Shown here piece after piece: positions 23,101 through 38,100 of a stretch of DNA of 64,000 nt. How positions within the stretch are numbered: the stretch's first letter is position 1; every line of letters begins with the position of its first letter. The notes beneath the pieces were generated by a model, which was not told the origin of the DNA, did no database searches, and saw only the letters and a program-made list of their open reading frames with translations. The position numbers and the translations under genes are program-made. The stretch spans positions 5,842,701-5,906,700 of the forward strand of contig OX392541.1 of assembly GCA_947623455.1 (NCBI GenBank), in the 5' to 3' direction. The DNA is from Mimachlamys varia (lineage: Eukaryota > Mollusca > Bivalvia > Pectinida > Pectinidae).

Positions 23101-26100
23101 AACTGTTGTTTTAAGGTAATTAGTTTTAGCCTTAGTATTGTTCTACAGGTAATTTGTTCTATTGTTGTTGACACAGATGTCATGCTATCACCGTGTGTGA
23201 TGACGAGGTCTATTTTACTGATCACGTAAACAAGACGTTGTGTGACGTTGGACTGGACAATGTCCACTGTCGGGATATACTGGACATTGTGGATGGCCAC
23301 AAAGGCCGGGGTTACGGCCTGTCTACACAAGATGAGTTAGGTAAGCCACATGACCAGTTATACCAGTGACACTGTATATGTTTGATGTTTTGAATCTTCA
23401 AAAGTTCATTCAAACGGAATATTAAATGTGTATTGTAATGTATTATAGAGTTTATTATCAAGGTCAGTCATGCGACAGGGATTATGTTGGATCCTGTGTA
23501 CTCTGGAAAGTCTGCACTGGGCCTGGTCAAGGAACTCCAAAATAACCCGGAGAGATTTAATGGGGATCGGATTCTCTTCTTACACACAGGTGTGTATACA
23601 AGTACACAGACACAGTAGCTGGACATAGACAGAGATATCAGTGTGTATACAAGTACACAGACACAGTAGCTGTACATAGACAGTGATAGTTAGTGTGTAT
23701 ACAAGTACACAGACACAGTAGCTGTACATAGACAGTGATAGTCAGTGTGTATACAAGTACACAGACACAGTAGCTGGACATAGACAGTGATAGTCAGTGT
23801 GTATACAAGTACACAGAAACAGTAGCTGTACATAGACAGTGATAGTTAGTGTGTATACAAGTTCACAGACACAGTAGCTGTACATAGACAGTGATAGTCA
23901 GTGTGTATACAAGTACACAGACACAGTAGCTGGACATAGACAGTGATAGTCAGTGTGTATACAAGTACACAGACACAGTAGCTGTACATAGACAGTGTTA
24001 GTCAGTGTGTATGCAAGTACACAGACACAGTAGCTGGACATAGACAGAGATAGTCACTGTGTATACAAGTACACAGACACAGTAGCTGGACATAGACAGT
24101 GATAGTGTGTATACAAGTACGGAGACACAGTAGCTGTACATAGACAGTGATAGTGTGTATACAAGTACGGAGACACTGTAGCTGTACATAGACAGTGATA
24201 GCCAGACCATCATCCCACAGTTAATTCTAAGTATCCCAGACCATCATTCCACAGTTCTAAGTATCCCAGACCATCATTCCACAGCTAGTTCTAAGTATCC
24301 CAGACCATCATTCCACAGCTAGTTCTAAGTATCCCAGACCATCATTCCACAGTTCTAAGTATCCCAGACCATCATTCCCACAGCTAGTTCTAAGTATCCC
24401 AGACCATCATTCCCACAGTTAGTTCTCAGTATCCCAGACCATCATTCCCACAGCTAGTTCTCAGTATCCCAGACCATCATTCCCACAGCTAGTTCTAAGT
24501 ATCCCAGACCATCATTCCCACAGTTAGTTCTAAGTATCCCAGACCATCATTCCCACAGCTAGTTCTAAGTGTCCCAGACCATCATTCCCACAGTTAGTTC
24601 TCAGTATCCCAGACCATCATTCCCACAGTTAGTTCTCAGTATCCCAGACCATCATTCCCACAGTTAGTTCTCAGTATCCCAGACCATCATTCCCACAGGT
24701 AGTTCTAAGTATCCCAGACCATCATTCCCACAGTTAGTTCTAAGTATCCCAGACCATCATTCCCACAGTTAGTTCTCAGTATCCCAGACCATCATTCCCA
24801 CAGCTAGTTCTAAGTATCCCAGACCATCATTCCCACAGCTAGTTCTAAGTATCCCAGACCATCATTCCACAGTTCTAAGTATCCCAGACCATCATTCCCA
24901 CAGCTAGTTCTAAGTATCCCAGACCATCATTCCACAGTTCTAAGTATCCCAGACCATCATTCCCACAGTTAGTTTTAAGTATCCCAGACCATCATTCCAC
25001 AGTTAGTTCTAAGTGTCCCAGACCATCATTCCCACAGTTAGTTCTAAGTATCCCAGACCATCATTCCACAGTTAGTTCTAAGTATCCCAGACCATCATTC
25101 CACAGTTCTAAGTATCCCAGACCATCATTCCCACAGCTAGTGCTAAGTATTCTAGACCAACATTCCCACAGTTAGTTCTAAGTATCCCAGACCATCATTC
25201 CACAGCTAGTTCTAAGTATTCCAGACCATCATTCCACATTTCTAAGTATCCCAGACCATCATTCCCACAGCTAGTTCTAAGTATCCCAGACCATCATTCC
25301 ACAGTTCTAAGTATCCCAGACCATCATTCCCACAGCTAGTTTTAAGTATCCAAGACCATCATTCCCACAGTTATAAGTATCCCAGACCATCATTCCCACA
25401 GCTAGTTCTAAGTATCCCAGACCATCATTCCACAGTTAGTTCTAACTATCCCAGGCCATCATTCCCACAGTAAGTTCTAAGTATCCCAGACCATCATTCC
25501 CACAGTAAGTTCTAAGTATCTCAGACCATCATTCCCACAGTTAATTCTTAGTATCCCAGGCCATCATTCCCACAGTTAGTTCTAAGTATCCCAGACCATC
25601 ATTCCCACAGTTCTAAGTATCCCAGACCATCATTCCCACAGCTAGTTCTAAGTATCCCAGACCATCATTCCACAATTAGTTCTAAGTATCCCAGGCCATC
25701 ATTCCCACAGCTAGTTCTTAGTATCCCAGACCATTATTCCCACAGTTAGTTCCAACTATCCCAGGCCATAATTTCCACAGTTAGTTCTAAGTATCCCAGA
25801 CCATCATTCCCACAGCTAGTTCTAAGTGTCCCAGACCATCATTCCCACAGTTAGTTCTAAGTATCCCAGACCATCATTCCCACAGTTAGTTCTAAGTATC
25901 CCAGACCATCATTCCCACAGTAAGTTCTAAGTATCTCAGACCATCATTCCCACAGTTAATTCTTACTATCCCAGGCCATCATTCCCGCAGCTAGTTCTAA
26001 GTATCCCAGACCATCATTCCCACAGTTCTAAGTATCCCAGACCATCATTCCCACAGCTAGTTCTAAGTATCCCAGACCATCATTCCACAATTAGTTCTAA

Positions 26101-29100
26101 GTATCCCAGGCCATCATTCCCACAGCTAGTTCTTAGTATCCCAGACCATTATTCCCACAGTTAGTTCCAACTATCCCAGGCCATAATTTCCACAGTTAGT
26201 TCTAAGTATCCCAGACCATCATTCCCACAGCTAGTTCTAAGTGTCCCAGACCATCATTCCCACAGTTAGTTCTAAGTATCCCAGACCATCATTCCCACAG
26301 TTAGTTCTAAGTATCCCAGACCATCATTCCGCAATTAGTTCTAAGTATCCCAGACCATCATTCCCACAGTTAGTTCTAAGTATCCCAGACCGTCATTCCC
26401 ACAGCTAGTTCTAAGTATCCCAGACCATCATTCCCACAGCTAGTTCTAAGTATCCCAGGCCATCATTCCCACAGCTAGTTCTAAGTATCCCAGACCATCA
26501 TTCCCACAGTTAGTTCTAAGTATTCCAGGCCATCATTCCCACAGCTAGTTCTAAGTATCCCAGGCCATCATTCCCACAGTTAGTTCTAAGTATCCCAGAC
26601 CATCATTCCCACAGTTAGTTCTAAGTATCCCAGACCATCATTCCCACAGCTAGTTCTAAGTATCCCAGACCATCATTCCCACAGTTAGTTCTAAGGATCC
26701 CAGGCCATCATTCCACAGTTAGTTCTAAGTATCCCAGACCATCATTCCCACAGCTAGTTCTAAGTATCCCAGACCATCATTCCACAGTTCTAAGTATCCC
26801 AGACCATCATTCCACAGTTAGTTCTAAGTATCCCAGACCATCATTCCCACAGTTAGTTCTAAGTATCCCAGACCATCATTCCCACAGTTAGTTCTAAGTA
26901 TCCCAGACCATCATTCCCACAGTTAGTTCTAAGTATCCCAGATCATCATTCCACAGTTCTAAGTATCCCAGACCATCATTCCCACAGCTAGTTCTAAGTA
27001 TCCCAGACCATCATTCCCATAGTTCTAAGTATCCCAGGCCATCATTCCACAGCTAGTTCTAAGTATCCCAGACCATCATTCCCACAGCTAGTTCTAAGTA
27101 TCCCAGACCATCATTCCACAGTTCTAAGTATCCCAGACCATCATTCCCACAGTTAGTTTTATATATCCCAGACCATCATTCCACAGTTAGTTCTAAGTGT
27201 CCCAGACCATCATTCCCACAGTTAGTTCTAAGTATCCCAGACCATCATTCCACAGTTAGTTCTAAGTATCCCAGACCATCATTCCACAGTTCTAAGTATC
27301 CCAGACCATCATTCCCACAGCTAGTGCTAAGTATTCTAGACCAACATTCCCACAGTTAGTTCTAAGTATCCCAGACCATCATTCCACAGCTAGTTCTAAG
27401 TATCCCAGACCATCATTCCACATTTCTAAGTATCCCAGACCATCATTCCCACAGCTAGTTCTAAGTATCCCAGACCATCATTCCACAGTTCTAAGTATCC
27501 CAGACCATCATTCCCACAGCTAGTTCTAAGTATCCAAGACCATCATTCCACAGTTAGTTCTAAGTATCCCAGACCATCATTCCCACAGTTAGTTCTAAGT
27601 ATCCCAGACCATCATTCCCACAGTTAGTTCTAAGTATCCCAGACCATCATTCCCAAAGCTAGTTCTAAGTATCCCAGACCATCATCCCACAGTTAGTTCT
27701 AAGTATCCCAGGCCATCATTCCACAGCTAGTTCTAAGTATCCCAGACCATCATTCCACAGCTAGTTCTAAGTATCCCAGACCATCATTCCCACAGCTAGT
27801 TCTAACTATCCCAGACCATCATCCCACAGTTAGTTCTAAGTATCCCAGGCCATCATTCCACAGCTAGTTCAAAGTATCCCAGACCATCATTCCCACAGCT
27901 AGTTCTAAGTATCCCAGACCATCATTCCACAGTTCTAAGTATCCCAGACCATCATTCCCACAGTTAGTTTTATATATCCCAGACCATCATTCCACAGTTA
28001 GTTCTAAGTGTCCCAGACCATCATTCCCACAGTTAGTTCTAAGTATCCCAGACCATCATTCCACAGTTAGTTCTAAGTATCCCAGACCATCATTCCACAG
28101 TTCTAAGTATCCCAGACCATCATTCCCACAGCTAGTGCTAAGTATTCTAGACCAACATTCCCACAGTTAGTTCTAAGTATCCCAGACCATCATTCCACAG
28201 CTAGTTCTAAGTATCCCAGACCATCATTCCACATTTCTAAGTATCCCAGACCATCATTCCCACAGCTAGTTCTAAGTATCCCAGACCACCATTCCACAGT
28301 TCTAAGTATCCCACACCATTATTCCACAGTTAGATCTAAGTATCCCAGACCATCATTCCCACAGCTAGTTCTAAGTATCCAAGACCATCATTCCACAGTT
28401 AGTTCTAACTATCCCAGGCCATCATTCCCACAGTAAGTTCTAAGTATCTCAGACGATCATTCCCACAGTTAATTCTTAGTATCCCAGGCCATCATTCCCA
28501 CAGTTAGTTCTAACTATCCCAGGCCATCATTCCCACAGTTCTAAGTATCCCAGACCATCATTCCCACAGCTAGTTCTAAGTATCCCAGACCATCATTCCA
28601 CAATTAGTTCTAAGTATCCCAGACCATCATTCCCACAGTTAGTTCTAACTATCCCAGGCCATCATTCCCACAGTTAGTTCTAAGTATCCCAGGCCATCAT
28701 TCCCACAGCTAGTTCTTAGTATCCCAGACCATCATTCCCACAGTTAGTTCCAACTATCCCAGGCCATCATTCCCACAGTTAGTTCTAAGTATCCCAGACC
28801 ATCATTCCCACAGCTAGTTCTAAGTGTCCCAGACCATCATTCCCACAGTTAGTTCTAAGTATCCCAGACCATCATTCCCACAGTTAGTTCTAAGTATCCC
28901 AGACCATCATTCCACAATTAGTTCTAAGTATCCCAGACCATCATTCCCACAGTTAGTTCTAAGTATCCCAGACCGTCATTCCCACAGCTAGTTCTAAGTA
29001 TCCCAGACCATCATTCCCACAGCTAGTTCTAAGTATCCCAGGCCATCATTCCCACAGCTAGTTCTAAGTATCCCAGACCATCATTCCCACAGCTAGTTCT

Positions 29101-32100
29101 AAGTATTCCAGGCCATCATTCCCACAGCTAGTTCTAAGTATCCCAGGCCATCATTCCCACAGTTAGTTCTAAGTATCCCAGACCATCATTCCCACAGTTC
29201 TAAGTATCCCAGACCATCATTCCCACAGCTAGTTCTAAGTATCCCAGACCATCATTCCCACAGTTAGTTCTAAGTATCCCAGGCCATCATTCCACAGTTA
29301 GTTCTAAGTATCCCAGACCATCATTCCCACAGCTAGTTCTAAGTATCCCAGACCATCATTCCACAGTTCTAAGTATCCCAGACCATCATTCCACAGTTAG
29401 ATCTAAGTATCCCAGACCATCATTCCCACAGTTAGTTCTAAGTATCCCAGACCATCATTCCCACAGTTAGTTCTAAGTATCCCAGACCATCATTCCCACA
29501 GTTAGTTCTAAGTATCCCAGACCATCATTCCCACAGTTAGTTCTAAGTATCCCAGATCATCATTCCACAGTTCTAAGTATCCCAGACCATCATTCCACAA
29601 TTAGTTCTAAGTATCCCAGACCATCATTCCCACAGTTAGTTCTAACTATCCCAGGCCATCATTCCCACAGTTAGTTCTAAGTATCCCAGGCCATCATTCC
29701 CACAGCTAGTTCTTAGTATCCCAGACCATCATTCCCACAGTTAGTTCCAACTATCCCAGGCCATCATTCCCACAGTTAGTTCTAAGTATCCCAGACCATC
29801 ATTCCCACAGCTAGTTCTAAGTGTCCCAGACCATCATTCCCACAGTTAGTTCTAAGTATCCCAGACCATCATTCCCACAGTTAGTTCTAAGTATCCCAGA
29901 CCATCATTCCACAATTAGTTCTAAGTATCCCAGACCATCATTCCCACAGTTAGTTCTAAGTATCCCAGACCGTCATTCCCACAGCTAGTTCTAAGTATCC
30001 CAGACCATCATTCCCACAGCTAGTTCTAAGTATCCCAGGCCATCATTCCCACAGCTAGTTCTAAGTATCCCAGACCATCATTCCCACAGCTAGTTCTAAG
30101 TATTCCAGGCCATCATTCCCACAGCTAGTTCTAAGTATCCCAGGCCATCATTCCCACAGTTAGTTCTAAGTATCCCAGACCATCATTCCCACAGTTAGTT
30201 CTAAGTATCCCAGACCATCATTCCCACAGCTATTTCTAAGTATACCAGACCATCATTCCCACAGTTAGTTCTAAGTATCCCAGGCCATCATTCCACAGTT
30301 AGTTCTAAGTATCCCAGACCATCATTCCCACAGCTAGTTCTAAGTATCCCAGACCATCATTCCACAGTTCTAAGTATCCCAGACCATCATTCCACAGTTA
30401 GATCTAAGTATCCCAGACCATCATTCCCACAGTTAGTTCTAAGTATCCCAGATCATCATTCCACAGTTCTAAGTATCCCAGACCATCATTCCCACAGTTA
30501 GTTCTAAGTATCCCAGATCATCATTCCACAGTTCTAAGTATCCCAGACCATCATTCCACAATTAGTTCTAAGTATCCCAGACCATCATTCCCACAGTTAG
30601 TTCTAAGTATCCCAGGCCATCATTCCCACAGTTAGTTCTAAGTATCCCAGGCCATCATTCCCACAGCTAGTTCTTAGTATCCCAGACCATCATTCCCACA
30701 GTTAGTTCCAACTATCCCAGGCCATCATTCCCACAGTTAGTTCTAAGTATCCCAGACCATCATTCCCACAGCTAGTTCTAAGTGTCCCAGACCATCATTC
30801 CCACAGTTAGTTCTAAGTATCCCAGACCATCATTCCCACAGTTAGTTCTAAGTATCCCAGACCATCATTCCACAATTAGTTCTAAGTATCCCAGACCATC
30901 ATTCCCACAGTTAGTTCTAAGTATCCCAGACCGTCATTCCCACAGCTAGTTCTAAGTTTCCCAGACCATCATTCCCACAGCTAGTTCTAAGTATCCCAGG
31001 CCATCATTCCCACAGCTAGTTCTAAGTATCCCAGACCATCATTCCCACAGCTAGTTCTAAGTATTCCAGGCCATCATTCCCACAGCTAGTTCTAAGTATC
31101 CCAGGCCATCATTCCCACAGTTAGTTCTAAGTATCCCAGACCATCATTCCCACAGTTAGTTCTAAGTATCCCAGACCATCATTCCCACAGCTAGTTCTAA
31201 GTATCCCAGACCATCATTCCCACAGTTAGTTCTAAGTATCCCAGGCCATCATTCCACAGTTAGTTCTAAGTATCCCAGACCATCATTCCCACAGCTAGTT
31301 CTAAGTATCCCAGACATCATTCCACAGTTCTAAGTATCCCAGACCATCATTCCACAGTTAGATCTAAGTATCCCAGACCATCATTCCCACAGCTAGTTCT
31401 AAGTGTCCCAGACCATCATTCCCACAGCTAGTTCTAAGTATCCCAGATCATCATTCCACAGTTCTAAGTATCCCAGACCATCATTCCCAAAGCTAGTTCT
31501 AAGTATCCCAGACCATCATCCCACAGTTAGTTCTAAGTATCCCAGGCCATCATTCCACAGCTAGTTCTTAGTATCCCAGACCATCATTCCACAGGTAGTT
31601 CTAAGTATCCCAGGCCATCATTCCTACAGCTAGTTCTAACTATCCAAGACCATCATTCCCACAGTTGGTTCTAAGTATCCCAGACCATCATTCCCACAGC
31701 TAGTTCTAAGTATCCCAGACCATCATTCCACAGTTCTAAGTATCCCAGACCATCATTCCACAGTTAGATCTAAGTATCCCAGACCATCATTCCCACAGTT
31801 AGTTCTAAGTATCCCAGATCATCATTCCACAGTTCTAAGTATCCCAGACCATCATTCCCACAGTTAGTTCTAAGTATCCCAGATCATCATTCCACAGTTC
31901 TAAGTATCCCAGACCATCATTCCACAATTAGTTCTAAGTATCCCAGACCATCATTCCCACAGTTAGTTCTAAGTATCCCAGGCCATCATTCCCACAGTTA
32001 GTTCTAAGTATCCCAGGCCATCATTCCCACAGCTAGTTCTTAGTATCCCAGACCATCATTCCCACAGTTAGTTCCAACTATCCCAGGCCATCATTCCCAC

Positions 32101-35100
32101 AGTTAGTTCTAAGTATCCCAGACCATCATTCCCACAGCTAGTTCTAAGTGTCCCAGACCATCATTCCCACAGTTAGTTCTAAGTATCCCAGACCATCATT
32201 CCCACAGTTAGTTCTAAGTATCCCAGACCATCATTCCACAATTAGTTCTAAGTATCCCAGACCATCATTCCCACAGTTAGTTCTAAGTATCCCAGACCAT
32301 CATTCCACAATTAGTTCTAAGTATCCCAGACCATCATTCCCACAGTTAGTTCTAAGTATCCCAGACCGTCATTCCCACAGCTAGTTCTAAGTATCCCAGA
32401 CCATCATTCCCACAGCTAGTTCTAAGTATCCCAGGCCATCATTCCCACAGCTAGTTCTAAGTATCCCAGACCATCATTCCCACAGCTAGTTCTAAGTATT
32501 CCAGGCCATCATTCCCACAGCTAGTTCTAAGTATCCCAGGCCATCATTCCCACAGTTAGTTCTAAGTATCCCAGACCATCATTCCCACAGTTAGTTCTAA
32601 GTATCCCAGACCATCATTCCCACAGCTATTTCTAAGTATACCAGACCATCATTCCCACAGTTAGTTCTAAGTATCCCAGGCCATCATTCCACAGTTAGTT
32701 CTAAGTATCCCAGACCATCATTCCCACAGCTAGTTCTAAGTATCCCAGACCATCATTCCACAGTTCTAAGTATCCCAGACCATCATTCCACAGTTAGATC
32801 TAAGTATCCCAGACCATCATTCCCACAGTTAGTTCTAAGTATCCCAGATCATCATTCCACAGTTCTAAGTATCCCAGACCATCATTCCCACAGTTAGTTC
32901 TAAGTATCCCAGATCATCATTCCACAGTTCTAAGTATCCCAGACCATCATTCCACAATTAGTTCTAAGCATCCCAGACCATCATTCCCACAGTTAGTTCT
33001 AAGTATCCCAGGCCATCATTCCCACAGTTAGTTCTAAGTATCCCAGGCCATCATTCCCACAGCTAGTTCTTAGTATCCCAGACCATCATTCCCACAGTTA
33101 GTTCCAACTATCCCAGGCCATCATTCCCACAGTTAGTTCTAAGTATCCCAGACCATCATTCCCACAGCTAGTTCTAAGTGTCCCAGACCATCATTCCCAC
33201 AGTTAGTTCTAAGTATCCCAGACCATCATTCCCACAGTTAGTTCTAAGTATCCCAGACCATCATTCCACAATTAGTTCTAAGTATCCCAGACCATCATTC
33301 CCACAGTTAGTTCTAAGTATCCCAGACCGTCATTCCCACAGCTAGTTCTAAGTATCCCAGACCATCATTCCCACAGCTAGTTCTAAGTATCCCAGGCCAT
33401 CATTCCCACAGCTAGTTCTAAGTATCCCAGACCATCATTCCCACAGCTAGTTCTAAGTATTCCAGGCCATCATTCCCACAGCTAGTTCTAAGTATCCCAG
33501 GCCATCATTCCCACAGTTAGTTCTAAGTATCCCAGACCATCATTCCCACAGTTAGTTCTAAGTATCCCAGACCATCATTCCCACAGCTAGTTCTAAGTAT
33601 CCCAGACCATCATTCCCACAGTTAGTTCTAAGTATCCCAGGCCATCATTCCACAGTTAGTTCTAAGTATCCCAGACCATCATTCCCACAGCTAGTTCTAA
33701 GTATCCCAGACATCATTCCACAGTTCTAAGTATCCCAGACCATCATTCCACAGTTAGATCTAAGTATCCCAGACCATCATTCCCACAGCTAGTTCTAAGT
33801 GTCCCAGACCATCATTCCCACAGCTAGTTCTAAGTATCCCAGATCATCATTCCACAGTTCTAAGTATCCCAGACCATCATTCCCAAAGCTAGTTCTAAGT
33901 ATCCCAGACCATCATCCCACAGTTAGTTCTAAGTATCCCAGGCCATCATTCCACAGCTAGTTCTTAGTATCCCAGACCATCATTCCACAGGTAGTTCTAA
34001 GTATCCCAGGCCATCATTCCTACAGCTAGTTCTAACTATCCAAGACCATCATTCCCACAGTTAGTTCTAAGTATCCCAGACCATCATTCCCACAGCTAGT
34101 TCTAAGTATCCCAGACCATCATTCCCACAGTTAGTTCTAAGTATCCCAGACCATCATTCCCACAGTTAGTTCTAAGTATCCCAGATCCTCATTCCACAGT
34201 TCTAAGTATCCCAGGCCATCATTCCACAATTAGTTCTAAGTATCCCAGACCATCATTCCCACAGTTAGTTCTAAGTATCCCAGGCCATCATTCCCACAGT
34301 TAGTTCTAAGTATCCCAGGCCATCATTCCCACAGCTAGTTCTTAGTATCCCAGACCATCATTCCCACAGTTAGTTCCAACTATCCCAGGCCATCATTCCC
34401 ACAGCTAGTTCTAAGTATCCCAGACCATCATTCCCACAGCTAGTTCTAAGTGTCCCAGACCATCATTCCCACAGTTAGTTCTAAGTATCCCAGACCATCA
34501 TTCCACAATAAGTTCTAAGTATCCCAGACCATCATTCCCACAGTTAGTTCTAAGTATCCCAGACCGTCATTCCCACAGCTAGTTCTAAGTATCCCAGACC
34601 ATCATTCCCACAGCTAGTTCTAAGTATCCCAGGCCATCATTCCCACAGCTAGTTCTAAGTATCCCAGACCATCATTCCCACAGCTAGTTCTAAGTATTCC
34701 AGGCCATCATTCCCACAGCTAGTTCTAAGTATCCCAGGCCATCATTCCCACAGTTAGTTCTAAGTATCCCAGACCATCATTCCCACAGTTAGTTCTAAGT
34801 ATCCCAGACCATCATTCCCACAGCTAGTTCTAAGTATCCCAGACCATCATTCCCACAGTTAGTTCTAAGTATCCCAGGCCATCATTCCACAGTTAGTTCT
34901 AAGTATCCCAGACCATCATTCCCACAGCTAGTTCTAAGTATCCCAGACCATCATTCCACAGTTCTAAGTATCCCAGACCATCATTCCACAGTTAGATCTA
35001 AGTATCCCAGACCATCATTCCCACAGCTAGTTCTAAGTGTCCCAGACCATCATTCCCACAGCCAGTTCTAAGTATCCCAGATCATCATTCCACAGTTCTA

Positions 35101-38100
35101 AGTATCCCAGACCATCATTCCCAAAGCTAGTTCTAAGTATCCCAGACCATCATCCCACAGTTAGTTCTAAGTATCCCAGGCCATCATTCCACAGCTAGTT
35201 CTAAGTATCCCAGACCATCATTCCACAGCTAGTTCTAAGTATCCCAGACCATCATTCCCACAGCTAGTTCTAACTATCCCAGACCATCATTCCACAGTTA
35301 GTTCTAAGTATCCCAGGCCATCATTCCCACAGTTAGTTCTAAGTATCCCAGACCATCATTCTTATAGTTCTAAGTATCCCAGACCATCATTTCCACAGTT
35401 AGTTCTAAGTATCCCAGACCATCATTCCCATAGTTAATTCTAAGTATCCCAGGCCATCATTCCCACGGTTCGTTCTAAGTATCCCAGACCATCATTCCCA
35501 CAGCTAGTTCTAAGTATCCCAGACCATCATTCCCACAGCTAGTTCTAAGTATCCCAGGCCATCATTCCCACAGCTAGTTCTAAGTATCCCAGACCATCAT
35601 TCCCACAGCTAGTTCTAAGTATTCCAGGCCATCATTCCCACAGCTAGTTCTAAGTATCCCAGGCCATCATTCCCACAGTTAGTTCTAAGTATCCCAGACC
35701 ATCATTCCCACAGTTAGTTCTAAGTATCCCAGACCATCATTCCCACAGCTAGTTCTAAGTATCCCAGACCATCATTCCCACAGTTAGTTCTAAGTATCCC
35801 AGGCCATCATTCCACAGTTAGTTCTAAGTATCCCAGACCATCATTCCCACAGCTAGTTCTAAGTATCCCAGACCATCATTCCACAGTTCTAAGTATCCCA
35901 GACCATCATTCCACAGTTAGATCTAAGTATCCCAGACCATCATTCCCACAGTTAGTTCTAAGTATCCCAGACCATCATTCCCACAGTTAGTTCTAAGTAT
36001 CCCAGACCATCATTCCCACAGTTAGTTCTAAGTATCCCAGACCATCATTCCCACAGTTAGTTCTAAGTATCCCAGACCATCATTCCACAATTAGTTCTAA
36101 GTATCCCAGACCATCATTCCACAATTAGTTCTAAGTATCCCAGACCATCATTCCCACAGTTAGTTCTAACTATCCCAGGCCATCATTCCCACAGTTAGTT
36201 CTAAGTATCCCAGGCCATCATTCCCACAGCTAGTTCTTAGTATCCCAGACCATCATTCCCACAGTTAGTTCCAACTATCCCAGGCCATCATTCCCACAGT
36301 TAGTTCTAAGTATCCCAGACCATCATTCCCACAGCTAGTTCTAAGTGTCCCAGACCATCATTCCCACAGTTAGTTCTAAGTATCCCAGACCATCATTCCC
36401 ACAGTTAGTTCTAAGTATCCCAGACCATCATTCCACAATTAGTTCTAAGTATCCCAGACCATCATTCCCACAGTTAGTTCTAAGTATCCCAGACCGTCAT
36501 TCCCACAGCTAGTTCTAAGTATCCCAGACCATCATTCCCACAGCTAGTTCTAAGTATCCCAGGCCATCATTCCCACAGCTAGTTCTAAGTATCCCAGACC
36601 ATCATTCCCACAGCTAGTTCTAAGTATTCCAGGCCATCATTCCCACAGCTAGTTCTAAGTATCCCAGGCCATCATTCCCACAGTTAGTTCTAAGTATCCC
36701 AGACCATCATTCCCATAGTTCTAAGTATCCCAGACCATCATTTCCACAGTTAGTTCTAAGTATCCCAGACCATCATTCCCATAGTTAATTCTAAGTATCC
36801 CAGGCCATCATTCCCACGGTTCGTTCTAAGTATCCCAGACCATCATTCCCACAGCTAGTTCTAAGTATCCCAGACCATCATTCCCACAGCTAGTTCTAAG
36901 TATCCCAGGCCATCATTCCCACAGCTAGTTCTAAGTATCCCAGACCATCATTCCCACAGCTAGTTCTAAGTATTCCAGGCCATCATTCCCACAGCTAGTT
37001 CTAAGTATCCCAGGCCATCATTCCCACAGTTAGTTCTAAGTATCCCAGACCATCATTCCCACAGTTAGTTCTAAGTATCCCAGACCATCATTCCCACAGC
37101 TAGTTCTAAGTATCCCAGACCATCATTCCCACAGTTAGTTCTAAGTATCCCAGGCCATCATTCCACAGTTAGTTCTAAGTATCCCAGACCATCATTCCCA
37201 CAGCTAGTTCTAAGTATCCCAGACCATCATTCCACAGTTCTAAGTATCCCAGACCATCATTCCACAGTTAGATCTAAGTATCCCAGACCATCATTCCCAC
37301 AGTTAGTTCTAAGTATCCCAGATCATCATTCCACAGTTAGTTCTAAGTATCCCAGATCATCATTCCACAGTTCTAAGTATCCCAGACCATCATTCCCACA
37401 GTTAGTTCTAAGTATCCCAGATCATCATTCCACAGTTCTAAGTATCCCAGACCATCATTCCCAAAGCTAGTTCTAAGTATCCCAGACCATCATCCCACAG
37501 TTAGTTCTAAGTATCCCAGGCCATCATTCCACAGCTAGTTCTAAGTATCCCAGACCATCATTCCCACAGTTAGTTCTAAGTATCCCAGATCATCATTCCA
37601 CAGTTCTAAGTATCCCAGACCATCATTCCCAAAGCTAGTTCTAAGTATCCCAGACCATCATCCCACAGTTAGTTCTAAGTATCCCAGGCCATCATTCCAC
37701 AGCTAGTTCTAAGTATCCCAGACCATCATTCCACAGCTAGTTCTAAGTATCCCAGACCATCATTCCCACAGCTAGTTCTAACTATCCCAGACCATCATTC
37801 CACAGTTAGTTCTAAGTATCCCAGGCCATCATTCCCACAGTTAGTTCTAAGTATCCCAGACCATCATTCTTATAGTTCTAAGTATCCCAGACCATCATTT
37901 CCACAGTTAGTTCTAAGTATCCCAGACCATCATTCCCATAGTTAATTCTAAGTATCCCAGGCCATCATTCCCACGGTTCGTTCTAAGTATCCCAGACCAT
38001 CATTCCCACAGCTAGTTCTAAGTATCCCAGACCATCATTCCCACAGCTAGTTCTAAGTATCCCAGGCCATCATTCCCACAGCTAGTTCTAAGTATCCCAG

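Noticed and set aside
1..24201. CRISPR-like arrays, because of regular short repeats
   Set aside because: The units are contiguous tandem repeats with no unique spacers, and the setting is a eukaryotic intron with no cas genes.
23468..24213. Cysteine/valine-rich minus-strand repeat proteins (VCVLVYTLSLS)
   Set aside because: These are reverse translations of the 52-bp array and of the real plus-strand exon at 23449-23589.
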